64,000 bases of DNA from JAWXUC01 sp044432975 (GTDB taxonomy: Bacteria; Pseudomonadota; Alphaproteobacteria; RF32; CAG-239). Positions within the stretch are counted from its first letter, which is position 1. Each line of letters begins with the position of its first letter. The translations under genes were made by a program, and so were the position numbers. A model generated the notes under the pieces. That model searched no databases. It had not been told where the DNA came from and saw nothing but the letters and a program-made list of their open reading frames with translations. Shown here one piece after another: positions 1 through 9,338 of the stretch. The stretch spans positions 62,001 to 126,000 of the forward strand of contig JAWXUC010000001.1 of NCBI GenBank assembly GCA_044432975.1, in the 5' to 3' direction.

Positions 1-62
1 ACTTATTTCAGATATAACATACAACCTAATAGACCCTAGAATAAAATTTGAATAATTTCCTC

Positions 63-91
63 TTGCCTTTTGTCTAAAACTATGATACTAT
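63..91 (+). promoter_or_regulatory. sigma-70 type promoter
   Basis: TTGCCT at 63-68 and TACTAT at 86-91 with a 17-base spacer, followed by an AGGAGA ribosome site at about 100-105 and ATG at 111. The layout fits a housekeeping promoter for the 654-residue protein. Confidence 0.5.
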
Positions 92-110
92 ATAAAAAAA
101 GGAGATAGAA

Positions 111-2075
111 ATGGCTTTATTTGATGAAAAAATAAATGAAAAAGTATTCTTAATCAAAGATATTAAAGAAGAAAATATTGGTGAGTATAAGGACAAAATA
201 GCTGCCTTGTATCCAGACACTGAATTTTCAAGCAAAATACAAGATGAAGATAACAAAGAAAATGGCATTATAGCAAAACTCCCTGCTCCATTTGAGTTTA
301 GCATATCTATATCAGATGGCAATATAGAAATTTTAGATGCAGATTTAACTTCTGATCAAATACAAAACCTTTCACACATGTTCCACCTTTTAGGTATAAA
401 AAGTTTTAAGTTCTCTTACGGAACTGGAAAAGAAAATAAAAATTTTGCAGAAGAGTTCCAAACACATTTCAACCAAGAAGCTGGCACTAATGAAAAGCCA
501 GAATATGAAACAGAAAAACCAGAAAGCAAAGACCCATACTCTAGAAGCTCCGCCTCAATATCAACTGCAAAAAGTTCTTTTGCAAAATGGGTTAAAAGCA
601 ATGCTAAATGCGCTAAAATATCTGAACACTTTAACGGTGGTTTTAGCGGAAAATTATACCCTAGCGAAGAAGCTATGAAAGAATCAGGCAAAGGAATATC
701 TGATAAAGATGGTAATTTTAAAAGAAACCCTCAAGCATGGACTCTTTCTTTTACAGTCAAACCAGTTATAAAAGATGGTAAAAATTCTCTTTATATTAAC
801 TTTCAAACAAAAGACAACAAAGCAATAGAACCTGATGACGCCAAGCAACTTGTTAGCATGATGAAAGATACAGGCACAACCCATTTAAGAATTGATGACA
901 ATATGCTAGATCAACACAAAAAACCAATGATTGAAGCCTGCGGAAAAAAAGGTGTTATACCTGTATTAAAACCTGAAGCATATCACTTTTACACTGCCTT
1001 CTTAGAAAGCGTAGACGGAGAAGCAAAAGGCAAAGGATGGGATAATGAAAAAATAATACAAATAAAATTAAAACTTTTAGCACAAATTGAAAAAAACAAC
1101 ACAATAATAGATTCTCATGGCAATAAAACAGTTAATTATCCTAAAGATATAAAGAAAATTGTAGATAAAGTTAAAACAGAAGTAAAAGCTCTTGAAATAA
1201 AAACAATTAAAGAAGAGTTAGCAGAAAATCAAGTTTTACTTCCTTTATCAAACGTATCAACTTACACAGCAGGCGATGTCGTTACAATCAAAAAAGCCAT
1301 AGAAGAAGAACCTACTTTAACAGAAGAAAATCAATATGAGTTAAAGAAGCTGTTATTAAATCAAATAGAAAACTCTCCTACAACTATTATTGAAGGCGCT
1401 TTAGAAGATAAAACAAATGGATTAAAAAAAGACATCAAGACACATGAGTTGTACGACAATACTCCTTTAAGTTTAAAAAAGAAATTAGAAGACTCTTTTG
1501 AAAAAGATGATAATACAGGAGAAGTTGACTCAAGAGAAGCTTATGCAACAATGATAGCAGCCGCAGCAGTTTTAAAAGCTATAAAAAACAGTGTTGAAAC
1601 AGGGACTGAACTTGAAAATTCTGAAGAAATATTCAATAATGCTAAAAATAAAGCTAAAAAAAGATATAATAAAAAAATGTATGAAAGTGGAATAGAAAAA
1701 GATAAAGTTTTAGATAAAGATAAAAAAGAAGAGATAAGAAGATTAAATGACAATGCATACGCAGATTACAAAAGTGCAATGGATGACTTACAAGAAGACG
1801 GTGCAAAGTCAAAAACTCTAAGCAAACCAAATCCTGCAAGTAAACACAGACACGTTGTAACTCGTCCAAACAAAACGCCAGTGAGAAGACACCAAACTCC
1901 TCCTACTTATGAAAGAACAACAAATGCAGCTGAAGTTAGAGCAAAAGCAGAAGCGCTAAAAGCTATACATAGAGCTTCTATCACTTCTGCAAACAACACA
2001 AACACTTCTACAACAACAAGAAACACACCTCAAACAACTTTGCCTACTCAAAGAAGAGGTGGACAAGAAATGTAG
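111..2075 (+). CDS. hypothetical protein with internal duplications
   Basis: I do not recognise the family. The product is 654 residues, very hydrophilic, with no signal peptide or membrane segment. Residues 63-103 and 225-262 look alike: each is a strand, an acidic turn, a helix of the form L-x-x-M-x-x-x-x-G, then another strand, so an ancient domain duplication is likely. Residues 315-333 and 408-427 also match each other (LKLL-x-QIE and LKKLLLNQIE followed by TII). The last 70 residues are rich in Thr, Asn, Gln and Arg and look disordered. It has a good AGGAGA site and its own promoter and stands alone on the plus strand, ending at a repeat element. It could be a cytoplasmic scaffold or a secreted effector, but nothing seen decides this. 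Confidence 0.75.
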   Translation: MALFDEKINEKVFLIKDIKEENIGEYKDKIAALYPDTEFSSKIQDEDNKENGIIAKLPAPFEFSISISDGNIEILDADLTSDQIQNLSHMFHLLGIKSFKFSYGTGKENKNFAEEFQTHFNQEAGTNEKPEYETEKPESKDPYSRSSASISTAKSSFAKWVKSNAKCAKISEHFNGGFSGKLYPSEEAMKESGKGISDKDGNFKRNPQAWTLSFTVKPVIKDGKNSLYINFQTKDNKAIEPDDAKQLVSMMKDTGTTHLRIDDNMLDQHKKPMIEACGKKGVIPVLKPEAYHFYTAFLESVDGEAKGKGWDNEKIIQIKLKLLAQIEKNNTIIDSHGNKTVNYPKDIKKIVDKVKTEVKALEIKTIKEELAENQVLLPLSNVSTYTAGDVVTIKKAIEEEPTLTEENQYELKKLLLNQIENSPTTIIEGALEDKTNGLKKDIKTHELYDNTPLSLKKKLEDSFEKDDNTGEVDSREAYATMIAAAAVLKAIKNSVETGTELENSEEIFNNAKNKAKKRYNKKMYESGIEKDKVLDKDKKEEIRRLNDNAYADYKSAMDDLQEDGAKSKTLSKPNPASKHRHVVTRPNKTPVRRHQTPPTYERTTNAAEVRAKAEALKAIHRASITSANNTNTSTTTRNTPQTTLPTQRRGGQEM

Positions 2076-2082
2076 ATATAGG

Positions 2083-2225
2083 TAAGGCAAAAATAAATGA
2101 TTGTGTTTTATAATAATTTGTAGGGAATGGTCTTGACCATTCCTTTGAAATTAGCCATATTATACAAGGAACAGTCTTGACTGTTCCCTACAAGAGATAT
2201 GTATCAAATAATTTTGCGTTTACTA
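2083..2225. repeat. 140-bp dispersed repeat, copy 1
   Basis: Nearly identical to 41604-41748. It contains two short inverted repeats, each built on the pattern of a ~10-base arm around TCTTGACC or TCTTGACT (a fluctuating 'correcting' palindrome beginning TAGGGAA and ending TTCCC). It lies directly after the stop of the 654-residue gene. Confidence 0.85.
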
Positions 2226-2249
2226 TAACACAAGCTACAAATAACGACC

Positions 2250-2287
2250 AAATAACCTCTCTTACTTTTTTGTAAGGGAGGTTATTT
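2250..2287. terminator. bidirectional terminator
   Basis: A 16-bp stem (2250-2265 with 2272-2287, one wobble) with a six-T loop sits between the convergent 654-residue gene and recO; A-rich and T-rich flanks let it work in both directions. Confidence 0.65.
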
Positions 2288-2938
2288 ATTAAAAGATGTC
2301 AAAAAATATTCACACATATTAAAACAATCATCCAATTCTTCTTTTGTTGGGTTCAACTCTCCATTCACAATAAAGTGAGGATATAAAAACATTTTATCTT
2401 TATAAGGCTCCCCAGCTTCCAAACAAACAGCTCTTGCAGATTTAGGAGAAACATAAGCCAAATTTTCTGTTGTTTCTGTTGCCACACAAGATGTTAAATC
2501 AATACCAATTCCTAAAAATTCCAATAAATAAAATTCAAAATAAGCATAAAAAACCAACCAGTTATCTTCATCTATAAAGTTAAAAAAGCTGTCTAAATAA
2601 TAGAAAAGGCGTTCAATGTCTTGTTTTTCTGGCAATAGCTTGTTTAACTGATTGGCAATCTTACATAAAACTTCCAACTTATCTTGATTAGAGATAAAAT
2701 ATATTGCATTCGGCCTCAAAAGCTCTGCTTTTATTATTGGCATATTATCTTCTAATCTAGCTGTTGCCTCAAATTCCACATAATTACCAAGCTCAAAAAT
2801 ATTTGCCTTTTTTTTAGAAAACGCAGATTTTACAAAACCAACAACCTTTCCATTTTCTTTTGAAACAATAGTTACAACCGCAGAATGCTCTCCGTATTTT
2901 ATAGCCTTTATAACATACCCAACATCAACTATTTGCAT
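2282..2938 (-). CDS. recO: DNA repair protein RecO
   Basis: RecO loads RecA at gaps in the RecF pathway together with RecR and single-strand binding protein. The 218-residue product has the N-terminal OB-fold (VDVGYVIKAIKYGEHSAVV, residues 4-22) and the helical C-terminal part with the alphaproteobacterial L-T-S-C-V-A-T segment near residue 150. Length is a little short of the usual 240. The gene overlaps the end of rlmE by 10 bases, so it is the last gene of a run that begins further upstream with the YhdP-like gene. The partner recR is in the window at 40488. The ATG at 2936-2938 is used because the N-terminal strand starts there. Confidence 0.92.
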   Translation of the reverse strand: MQIVDVGYVIKAIKYGEHSAVVTIVSKENGKVVGFVKSAFSKKKANIFELGNYVEFEATARLEDNMPIIKAELLRPNAIYFISNQDKLEVLCKIANQLNKLLPEKQDIERLFYYLDSFFNFIDEDNWLVFYAYFEFYLLEFLGIGIDLTSCVATETTENLAYVSPKSARAVCLEAGEPYKDKMFLYPHFIVNGELNPTKEELDDCFNMCEYFLTSFNK

Positions 2939-3618
2939 TTAAACCCTTGAGCAATTAAATATGTCTCTGGGCTATCTTTTCTTGATGCATCTGGTTTAAA
3001 ATGTGATACTTTATCAAACTGACTTTTTATAATTTTCAACAACTGTGGTTCTGCTCCACCCTGAAAAACCTTTGCCACAAAAATTCCGCCTTCTTTTAAA
3101 TGTTCTACTGCAAAATGATGAGCAATTTCAATCAATCCTAATGTCCTTAAATGGTCTGTTGCCTGATGACCTGTTGTGTTTGCAGCCATATCAGACATAA
3201 CCACATCAACTTTTTGCTCTCCCAAAACATCTTGCAACATTTGATATGCTTCATCTGTTGTAAAATCTTGGCAAAAAATTGTTGCATTTTCAACTGCTTT
3301 TGTTTCTAAAATATCAAGCCCAATAAGCTTACCTGTACCTTTTAATTTTTTGCTTGCAACTTGCAACCAACCACCTGGAGCGCAACCTAAATCAACAATC
3401 ACTTTATTTTTTGCTAAAAAATTATATTTTTCATCTAATTGCAACAACTTAAACGCCGCACGAGAACGATATCCCAAACGATTCGCTTCTGCCACATAAG
3501 GATCATTTAATTGACGTTGCAACCAACGTACAGAAGATTTCTTACGTCCTTTTGCGCTTTTAACCTTAACCGTTAAACCACGTCTACCGCCAAGAGTATT
3601 TTTAATTATACTAGTCAT
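2929..3618 (-). CDS. rlmE: 23S rRNA (uridine-2'-O)-methyltransferase RlmE (FtsJ/RrmJ)
   Basis: This enzyme 2'-O-methylates U2552 of 23S rRNA with S-adenosylmethionine. The 229-residue protein shows the SAM-binding loop VDLGCAPGGWLQVAS, and the K-D-K-E type catalytic set is visible in the order Lys near the start of the fold, Asp in MSDMA, Lys in VAKVF and Glu in SPETYL. The basic N-terminal extension rich in Lys and Arg is usual for the family. It overlaps both recO and the upstream ppx/gppA gene by a few bases, so the three are translationally linked. The ppx/gppA-rlmE pairing is common in Alphaproteobacteria. Confidence 0.95.
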   Translation of the reverse strand: MTSIIKNTLGGRRGLTVKVKSAKGRKKSSVRWLQRQLNDPYVAEANRLGYRSRAAFKLLQLDEKYNFLAKNKVIVDLGCAPGGWLQVASKKLKGTGKLIGLDILETKAVENATIFCQDFTTDEAYQMLQDVLGEQKVDVVMSDMAANTTGHQATDHLRTLGLIEIAHHFAVEHLKEGGIFVAKVFQGGAEPQLLKIIKSQFDKVSHFKPDASRKDSPETYLIAQGFKCK

Positions 3619-4519
3619 TTTCCACCAACTCTCTAATTATTGCATCTTTAGCAGATAATAAAGATGCTGTTAATTTATTTATCTTAAGCTCATTTACAAT
3701 AGTTTGCATAAGAATGCAAGCAGGAATAAAAATATAACTTCTAGCCTCACTAATATATGAAGTTTTAGCCCTCTCTTCTCTATTCATTTTATAAATATCA
3801 CTAACAGCATCATTTATTTGTAATGAAGTCAAAATAAGACCATCAGAATCTTCTCTAGAATATTTATCATGATTATAAACTTTTGCCACCAATCTTAATG
3901 ATGTTCCTGACGTTGCTAAAGTTAAACAATCAGCAGGTAATTTAAAATCTTTTATATATTCACTAATTTCACAACGAAATTTATTTGCATTTTCTTCATT
4001 ATATTCACCCAAATCAAATTTTTCTGTAGCATTTCTGGCTCCATAAGGAATAGAGGTTGATTGAATAATTTTAGGATTTTCTTCATTAGTTGCAATAGTA
4101 ACTTCAGTTGAACCACCTCCAATATCAAAAACACAAACGTATTTTGACTTACCAGCAACATGAGCCATTGCACCAACAAGGTTCAATCTAGCTTCTTCAA
4201 CCTCATCAATAATCTCAAAAGTTAAACCTGTTTTTTCTTTAATAACATCAACAAATTCTTGTCCATTTTTTGCCTGACGTACTGCAGCTGTTGTTACAGC
4301 TCTATATTTTTTCACCCCAAACTCAGCCATCTTATTTGCACATTCATCCAAATAACTTTTAGCTCGATTAAAAGCATCTACAGTTATTTTCATTTCACAA
4401 ACCATATCTTTTGCTAATTCTATAGACTTAGTCTCTGACAATAAATATTCTCCCTTATTGTTAGCAATCACAAGTCTACAAGCCCTTGACCCCAAATCAA
4501 TTGCAGCCACATTAGTCAT
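3611..4519 (-). CDS. Ppx/GppA family phosphatase (first paralogue)
   Basis: Exopolyphosphatases and guanosine pentaphosphatases share this actin/hsp70-type ATPase fold. The 302-residue protein has the phosphate-1 loop AAIDLGSRACRLVIA at residues 5-19, the second phosphate loop FDIGGGSTEVTIA near 136, and the ATSGTSLRLVA loop near 205. It matches the N-terminal two domains only; the C-terminal HD-like domain of E. coli Ppx is missing, as is usual in this class. A second, longer paralogue lies at 41870. It overlaps rlmE and the YhdP-like gene, so polyphosphate or (p)ppGpp metabolism is coupled to these genes only by position. Which substrate it prefers cannot be told from sequence. Confidence 0.9.
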   Translation of the reverse strand: MTNVAAIDLGSRACRLVIANNKGEYLLSETKSIELAKDMVCEMKITVDAFNRAKSYLDECANKMAEFGVKKYRAVTTAAVRQAKNGQEFVDVIKEKTGLTFEIIDEVEEARLNLVGAMAHVAGKSKYVCVFDIGGGSTEVTIATNEENPKIIQSTSIPYGARNATEKFDLGEYNEENANKFRCEISEYIKDFKLPADCLTLATSGTSLRLVAKVYNHDKYSREDSDGLILTSLQINDAVSDIYKMNREERAKTSYISEARSYIFIPACILMQTIVNELKINKLTASLLSAKDAIIRELVEND

Positions 4520-7500
4520 TTGAATATACTCCTCTTAAATCTTTTGCAGATTGCTTACTTAAAGCAGAAAACGGATTAATACTAACCTTAACATCTTTGC
4601 CCTCGCCTGTTATTTTATAATTTGCAGCAAAAAGAGTTCCGTCAGAACCTTTTAATAAACTTCCAATTAATGGAATATTACCAAGCAAGCTATCCAATCC
4701 TTTTAACGGTGCAATAACCCCATTAATATTCAAAACTTGAGACAACCTATTAAAAGTTCCGTTAGCTGTAATAACCATTACGTTACCAGATGCTTTTGCA
4801 CTTTTAGTTATTAAAACATCATCTTTATATTCAAACGGAGCATCTAAATGAGAGAAAACAAGTCCCTCTCCTGTTAACATATTAACAATACCACTCAAAG
4901 ATGCCACACTCAAAAGCCTTGTCAAAGCAGGAGCATTATAAACTCTAAAATCTCTTATTTTTGCATGCCCAATAAAGTTTTTATTATTCTCTCTTTTCGC
5001 CTGAATTTTCAAACGTCCATCCCTCATATCATCATACAGGCCTAACACTTTTAACGTTGCGCCAGCATCTGTAGAATCAATATCTAAAAAGAAGTCTTCA
5101 CCTCTAGGCTCATAATCAACTTTAATAATAGAATCTGCCTTATTATCAAAATTTCCAACCAAATGCAGTTCTTCAACACCAACACCAGTCTTCATAACAG
5201 CAGAGCCAACAAAGTTCTTAATTGGCATTTCATCAATAGTCCATAAAGAGTTAACATTTATCACAATTTTTGCATCATCAGTTTTTTTCAAACTACCATC
5301 AGAAACCTTCTTTTCTACTTTTTTCTTTATTTTTTGAGTATACCCCTTATAAGATTTATCTTCTTCAGAGCCAAAAAGTTTAGTTAAATTATAACTATCT
5401 CCACCAATATTAATATTATAAAAAGGTTTATTTTTCACATAATCAACATCAACAACAACACTAGCCAATGTTTTTTCACCCTTAATATCAGAGATATTAA
5501 CTTTTTCCACTCGTCCTTCTTTATCAAGATTAACACTACCGCTCAAATTAAATCCTGGTTGCACAAAAGAAAAATAAGGTATCGACTTTAACTTATCATC
5601 AGCAAGATTTAAATTTGCATCTATTTTAGCTTTTTGACCTTTTCCTTTAACAATACCTAAAAATGGAAAATTCAAAACATTTTGAGACAAATCAACATCC
5701 AAATCGACTTTTGTTTGATTATTTTTCAACACCAAAATATTAGCTGAAACAACAGGTTCTCCCACAATATAAGGAGGACTTAAAACTTTAGAACTTAACC
5801 CCAGTTTCTTCTTCAAGTTTTCATTAAATTTAAACGCAATTTTATACCTACTCTTAAAATCTTTTTTATTAAAATCTTCTAGCCAGTCCAAAGAAACAGG
5901 AACATCATCAATAACACTATCACCATAAATATGCATTCTATTGTTATTTAATTTCAAATTCAATAAAGATGATTGTAAATCAAATTCTTTCAAAACATCC
6001 TTAACAACAACATCTTCAGCCACAACACTTAAATCTATGTCAACATCTTTAGCATCCAAATCAGATGAAAGTAAAAACTTCAAAGAAAGTTCAACCTCAC
6101 CAAATCCATTAATCTTATCAGAAGAAATCCCCAAATCTTTATCAAGCTCCAAAGGAGGATGAGAAATTAAATTCAAAGCATCTGGAATAGAACTTGTAGC
6201 TTTTAATAAAATATCTATTGCAGGGTTATCCGTATTTAAATCATACAGCTTCACAAAGCCACCATTAAGACTAACACCATCAGAAACAGCCTTATCAATA
6301 TCAATATTTATAGAAGAATTATCAAAACTAGCCGATCCATAAACATTTTTAATCTCTGGCATCCCAGTTAAATAATGCACATTAGCATCTGCAACAGATA
6401 CTTTTCCGTCTAGAGATTCAAAACCAATCGCTTTAATTTTTTCATCATAAGCAAAATTAAAATTAAAATTAACAGCCTTAGCCAAACCACCACTAATGCT
6501 TTCCTTACACCATTGCCAAGCTTTAGGAGAAATATACTTAGGCCATAAATCAGCTAAACGATCAAAAGAAAGACTATTGGTTTTTGTATTTATAGATAAT
6601 TTCAAATCTTCATAAGAGCTTTCTAATAAAAGTTTTTTAATTCCACTAGCATAAAAAGAAACTGCTACTTTTTGATTATCTAAATTAAACAAAGCATTTT
6701 TAATTTCTAACTTATCAAGACCACCTTGAATATCTCCCTTTAACAACATTTGAGAAATATTATAAACATAACCATCAAGCCCATCAAAAACAACTCCGCC
6801 ATTAGCTCCTTCAAGTTCAAATATGATTTTTGAGATTGCTTTTTCAAAACCATTCAACACATCTTGCTTGTTTTTTATAATTTCATTCAGATTAATTGTT
6901 GTCTTAATTTTACCACTCAAAGGCACATTAACTTCTGCTCCAAAAGTTTCACCCAAAAACTTTGAAGGCACAAACTCAGATGCAAATAATTCTATTCCAA
7001 GTTGATTAACATCTGGTTTATAACTTAAGTCAACCCCAAAAGGAGATGTAAGACCATCATCTGCTTCTAAAAAGCTAGAAAAATTTATTTTAATATCAGA
7101 AATACCTCTATAAAAGCGATAATTCATATCAGAAAAGACAAACTTTTTACCCAAATCAACTTCATGAAACTCAAAAGTAGCATTTGTAATATCAATACTA
7201 TTAATATAACTTTCAGAATATATTTTTTCAGAATTATTAAACCTATCCATAAAGTTCTCAAACTCTTCAATATACAATTCCATCTTTTTTTGATTTATTG
7301 TTTTTTGAGAAACTTGTTTATTATTATCCTCCAAGCCATAATTCTTAAAAATATAAATATTAGGAGATTTAATCTCAACAGAAGAAGGAGCAATCAAACC
7401 TTTCAACAAAGCCTGAATACTAAAAGAAACGCTGATTTTTGGCGCATCGATTTTAAGAGAATCTGAAGAATTTTTATACAACACGTTACTAGCCACAATT

Positions 7501-7730
7501 TTTATCGGCTTAATAGAACGCACCAACTCTAAATTAACAGAATCAATACTAACCTCAAAATCAGCATCATCATGATTAAGAGCTTTAATAATATATGGTT
7601 TCAAAAAAGGAATAGCAATTGGCGCTCTATATAATTGCCACAAAAACAACAAAGTAAGGAATAAAAAACATATCCCCACATAACGTCTTAAACGTAATTT
7701 TTTATGTACTTTGTTTATTTTTCTAACCAT
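4512..7730 (-). CDS. AsmA/YhdP-like inner-membrane protein (DUF3971 type)
   Basis: A 1072-residue protein with one N-terminal membrane segment (about residues 17-35, hydrophobic after basic RRYVG) and a long periplasmic part of repeated beta strands. The C-terminal ~150 residues resemble the AsmA_2 region (LLSVASLSGIVNMLTGEGL, then an N-G-V-I-A-P-L-K-G-L-D segment). Proteins of this kind (YhdP, TamB, AsmA) are bridge-like and are linked to phospholipid traffic between inner and outer membranes. The start overlaps the hydrolase gene upstream by 16 bases and the stop overlaps ppx/gppA, which suggests an operon. Assignment to the AsmA-like superfamily is firm; orthology to a particular E. coli member is not. 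Confidence 0.85.
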   Translation of the reverse strand: MVRKINKVHKKLRLRRYVGICFLFLTLLFLWQLYRAPIAIPFLKPYIIKALNHDDADFEVSIDSVNLELVRSIKPIKIVASNVLYKNSSDSLKIDAPKISVSFSIQALLKGLIAPSSVEIKSPNIYIFKNYGLEDNNKQVSQKTINQKKMELYIEEFENFMDRFNNSEKIYSESYINSIDITNATFEFHEVDLGKKFVFSDMNYRFYRGISDIKINFSSFLEADDGLTSPFGVDLSYKPDVNQLGIELFASEFVPSKFLGETFGAEVNVPLSGKIKTTINLNEIIKNKQDVLNGFEKAISKIIFELEGANGGVVFDGLDGYVYNISQMLLKGDIQGGLDKLEIKNALFNLDNQKVAVSFYASGIKKLLLESSYEDLKLSINTKTNSLSFDRLADLWPKYISPKAWQWCKESISGGLAKAVNFNFNFAYDEKIKAIGFESLDGKVSVADANVHYLTGMPEIKNVYGSASFDNSSINIDIDKAVSDGVSLNGGFVKLYDLNTDNPAIDILLKATSSIPDALNLISHPPLELDKDLGISSDKINGFGEVELSLKFLLSSDLDAKDVDIDLSVVAEDVVVKDVLKEFDLQSSLLNLKLNNNRMHIYGDSVIDDVPVSLDWLEDFNKKDFKSRYKIAFKFNENLKKKLGLSSKVLSPPYIVGEPVVSANILVLKNNQTKVDLDVDLSQNVLNFPFLGIVKGKGQKAKIDANLNLADDKLKSIPYFSFVQPGFNLSGSVNLDKEGRVEKVNISDIKGEKTLASVVVDVDYVKNKPFYNINIGGDSYNLTKLFGSEEDKSYKGYTQKIKKKVEKKVSDGSLKKTDDAKIVINVNSLWTIDEMPIKNFVGSAVMKTGVGVEELHLVGNFDNKADSIIKVDYEPRGEDFFLDIDSTDAGATLKVLGLYDDMRDGRLKIQAKRENNKNFIGHAKIRDFRVYNAPALTRLLSVASLSGIVNMLTGEGLVFSHLDAPFEYKDDVLITKSAKASGNVMVITANGTFNRLSQVLNINGVIAPLKGLDSLLGNIPLIGSLLKGSDGTLFAANYKITGEGKDVKVSINPFSALSKQSAKDLRGVYSND

Positions 7731-8524
7731 TTTAATATATCTTTATCATTCCTAAAATTAAATAAATTACTATGCTTACCACCCTTATAAACAATCAACT
7801 CTTTAGGTTCTGGTGCTTTTTTATACAACTCTTTTCCAAGCTCATAAGGAATTGTAGCATCATTAGTACCTAACATAATTAATATTTTTGTTTTTACATT
7901 CTCAATAATATTAATAGTTTCATATTTATCTTTAACAATATAATCCAAAGGTAAAAAAGGCACCTTAGCCTTTGCAGTATTCAATAAACTATCAAAAGGA
8001 ACCTCTAAAATAAGCCCTGCAAAATTACCATTTTTTTGCAAATTAACAACAGAATTTGTTGCCATAAAAGTACCTAAACTCATGCCATAAACATAAATCT
8101 CATTATTTTTATACCCCATGCTATTAAGCTTTTCAACCGCCGCAATTGCATCATTTGCCAAATTTGTTTGAGAAACCTCTCCACGCAAACCACCAAAACC
8201 TCTGTATTCAGGAATAAATGTTGCATAACCTTCATCTGCAAAAGTTTTTAATTTATAATAAAATTCTTCAACATTATAAGAATTACCATGCATAAAAATT
8301 ATTGCTTTATGATTATCTTTTTGTGGTTTTGTATACCAAGCAAATAAATCTGTTAAATCAGAAGATTGATAATTAACAACCTCAGGATTATAGCCATTAG
8401 CTTTTGCATTTTCAACATTAGAAGAAACATCTGACGGATTATAAAAAAACGGCAAAGGATAAAAACGAACAAGAGCACAAACGCCCAAATAAACAGCAAT
8501 TAAAAAACATAAAATTTTTTTCAT
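7715..8524 (-). CDS. alpha/beta hydrolase, membrane-anchored (BEM46-like)
   Basis: A serine hydrolase with an N-terminal signal anchor (MKKILCFLIAVYLGVCALV). The oxyanion region is FMHGNSYN, the nucleophile elbow is GMSLGT, and the late His is in KGGKHSNLF; an acidic residue precedes it in GTNDATIP. The architecture matches periplasm-facing BEM46/FrsA-type lipid or ester hydrolases of unknown substrate. I place the start at the ATG ending at 8524, because GGAG lies ten bases upstream; an in-frame ATG 12 codons earlier has no ribosome site. It overlaps the YhdP-like gene, so an envelope lipid role is plausible but inferred. Confidence 0.85.
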   Translation of the reverse strand: MKKILCFLIAVYLGVCALVRFYPLPFFYNPSDVSSNVENAKANGYNPEVVNYQSSDLTDLFAWYTKPQKDNHKAIIFMHGNSYNVEEFYYKLKTFADEGYATFIPEYRGFGGLRGEVSQTNLANDAIAAVEKLNSMGYKNNEIYVYGMSLGTFMATNSVVNLQKNGNFAGLILEVPFDSLLNTAKAKVPFLPLDYIVKDKYETINIIENVKTKILIMLGTNDATIPYELGKELYKKAPEPKELIVYKGGKHSNLFNFRNDKDILKWLEK

Positions 8525-8601
8525 AAATATAAAACTCCATTTTTTATAATTTATACTCAATACTTCAATAAAACAAGTAAAAAAGCAGATAAAAGAATAA
8601 A

Positions 8602-8629
8602 AAAAAGAGGTTATTTCTAACCTCTTTTT
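8602..8629 (-). terminator. terminator after carD
   Basis: A 12-bp perfect stem (8602-8613 with 8618-8629) with a four-base loop and T-run, just past the carD stop and upstream of the hydrolase gene. Confidence 0.7.
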
Positions 8630-8646
8630 AAAATTTTTTGGACACC

Positions 8647-9177
8647 TTATTTATTAACAACCACTCCGCGTGAAGCGTTGATAATATCCAAAAGCTTAAC
8701 ACTCGCATCTTTTGCAGAAATTTGTTCAATAGCTGCAAATTCATTAGAGAGTCTATCCAAAGCTTGATCATAAATCTGACGCTCTGAATAAGATTGATCT
8801 GCCAAATTTTCTGTTCTATGCAAATCTCTAATAACTTCAGCAATCAAAATAGGATCACCAGAATTTATTTTTGTTTCATATTCTTGGGCACGTCTAGACC
8901 ACATTACTTTTTTAATTTTTGGTTTGTTTTTCAATGTAGATAAAGCATCTGCCATTGTATTAGTATCAGCCAATTGTCTTAAGCCAATGGTAGGTGCTTT
9001 CTCAAACGGAACTCTAAGTGTCATTTTATCTTTTTCAAAATTAACAACAATGAGTTCTAAATCTTGACCAGCAACTTTTTGTTTTGCCACATCAGCAACT
9101 TTACCAACTCCATGAGCAGGATAAACAACATAATCACCAGCCAAGAACTTATTATTAGGATTATTTTTCTTGGTCAT
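8647..9177 (-). CDS. carD: CarD/CdnL family transcription regulator
   Basis: CarD/CdnL binds the RNA polymerase beta subunit and stabilises open complexes at rRNA and other growth promoters. The 176-residue protein has the Tudor-like RNA polymerase interaction domain at the N terminus (GDYVVYPAHGVGKV, residues ~14-27) and a helical C-terminal DNA-binding part with RRAQEYETKINSGDP. In Caulobacter the orthologue CdnL is needed for normal growth. It is a single gene with its own terminator, placed between rpsA and an envelope operon, all on the same strand. Confidence 0.93.
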   Translation of the reverse strand: MTKKNNPNNKFLAGDYVVYPAHGVGKVADVAKQKVAGQDLELIVVNFEKDKMTLRVPFEKAPTIGLRQLADTNTMADALSTLKNKPKIKKVMWSRRAQEYETKINSGDPILIAEVIRDLHRTENLADQSYSERQIYDQALDRLSNEFAAIEQISAKDASVKLLDIINASRGVVVNK

Positions 9178-9273
9178 TTTTTGTTCCTCTATATCAAATG
9201 AGGACTAATATATATCACATTTTTCACCCTATGTAAATAGCAAAAAAGCACTTTTTTTATTTTTTTACAAAAA

Positions 9274-9322
9274 AAAGGTTAAAATCTATATGTACAAGTT
9301 AGCACATTAAATTTTAACCTTT
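9274..9322 (-). terminator. terminator after rpsA
   Basis: A 12-bp stem (9274-9285 with 9311-9322), followed on the minus strand by a run of eight T, right after the rpsA stop. Confidence 0.7.
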
Positions 9323-9338
9323 CAAAAACAAATAGCTA

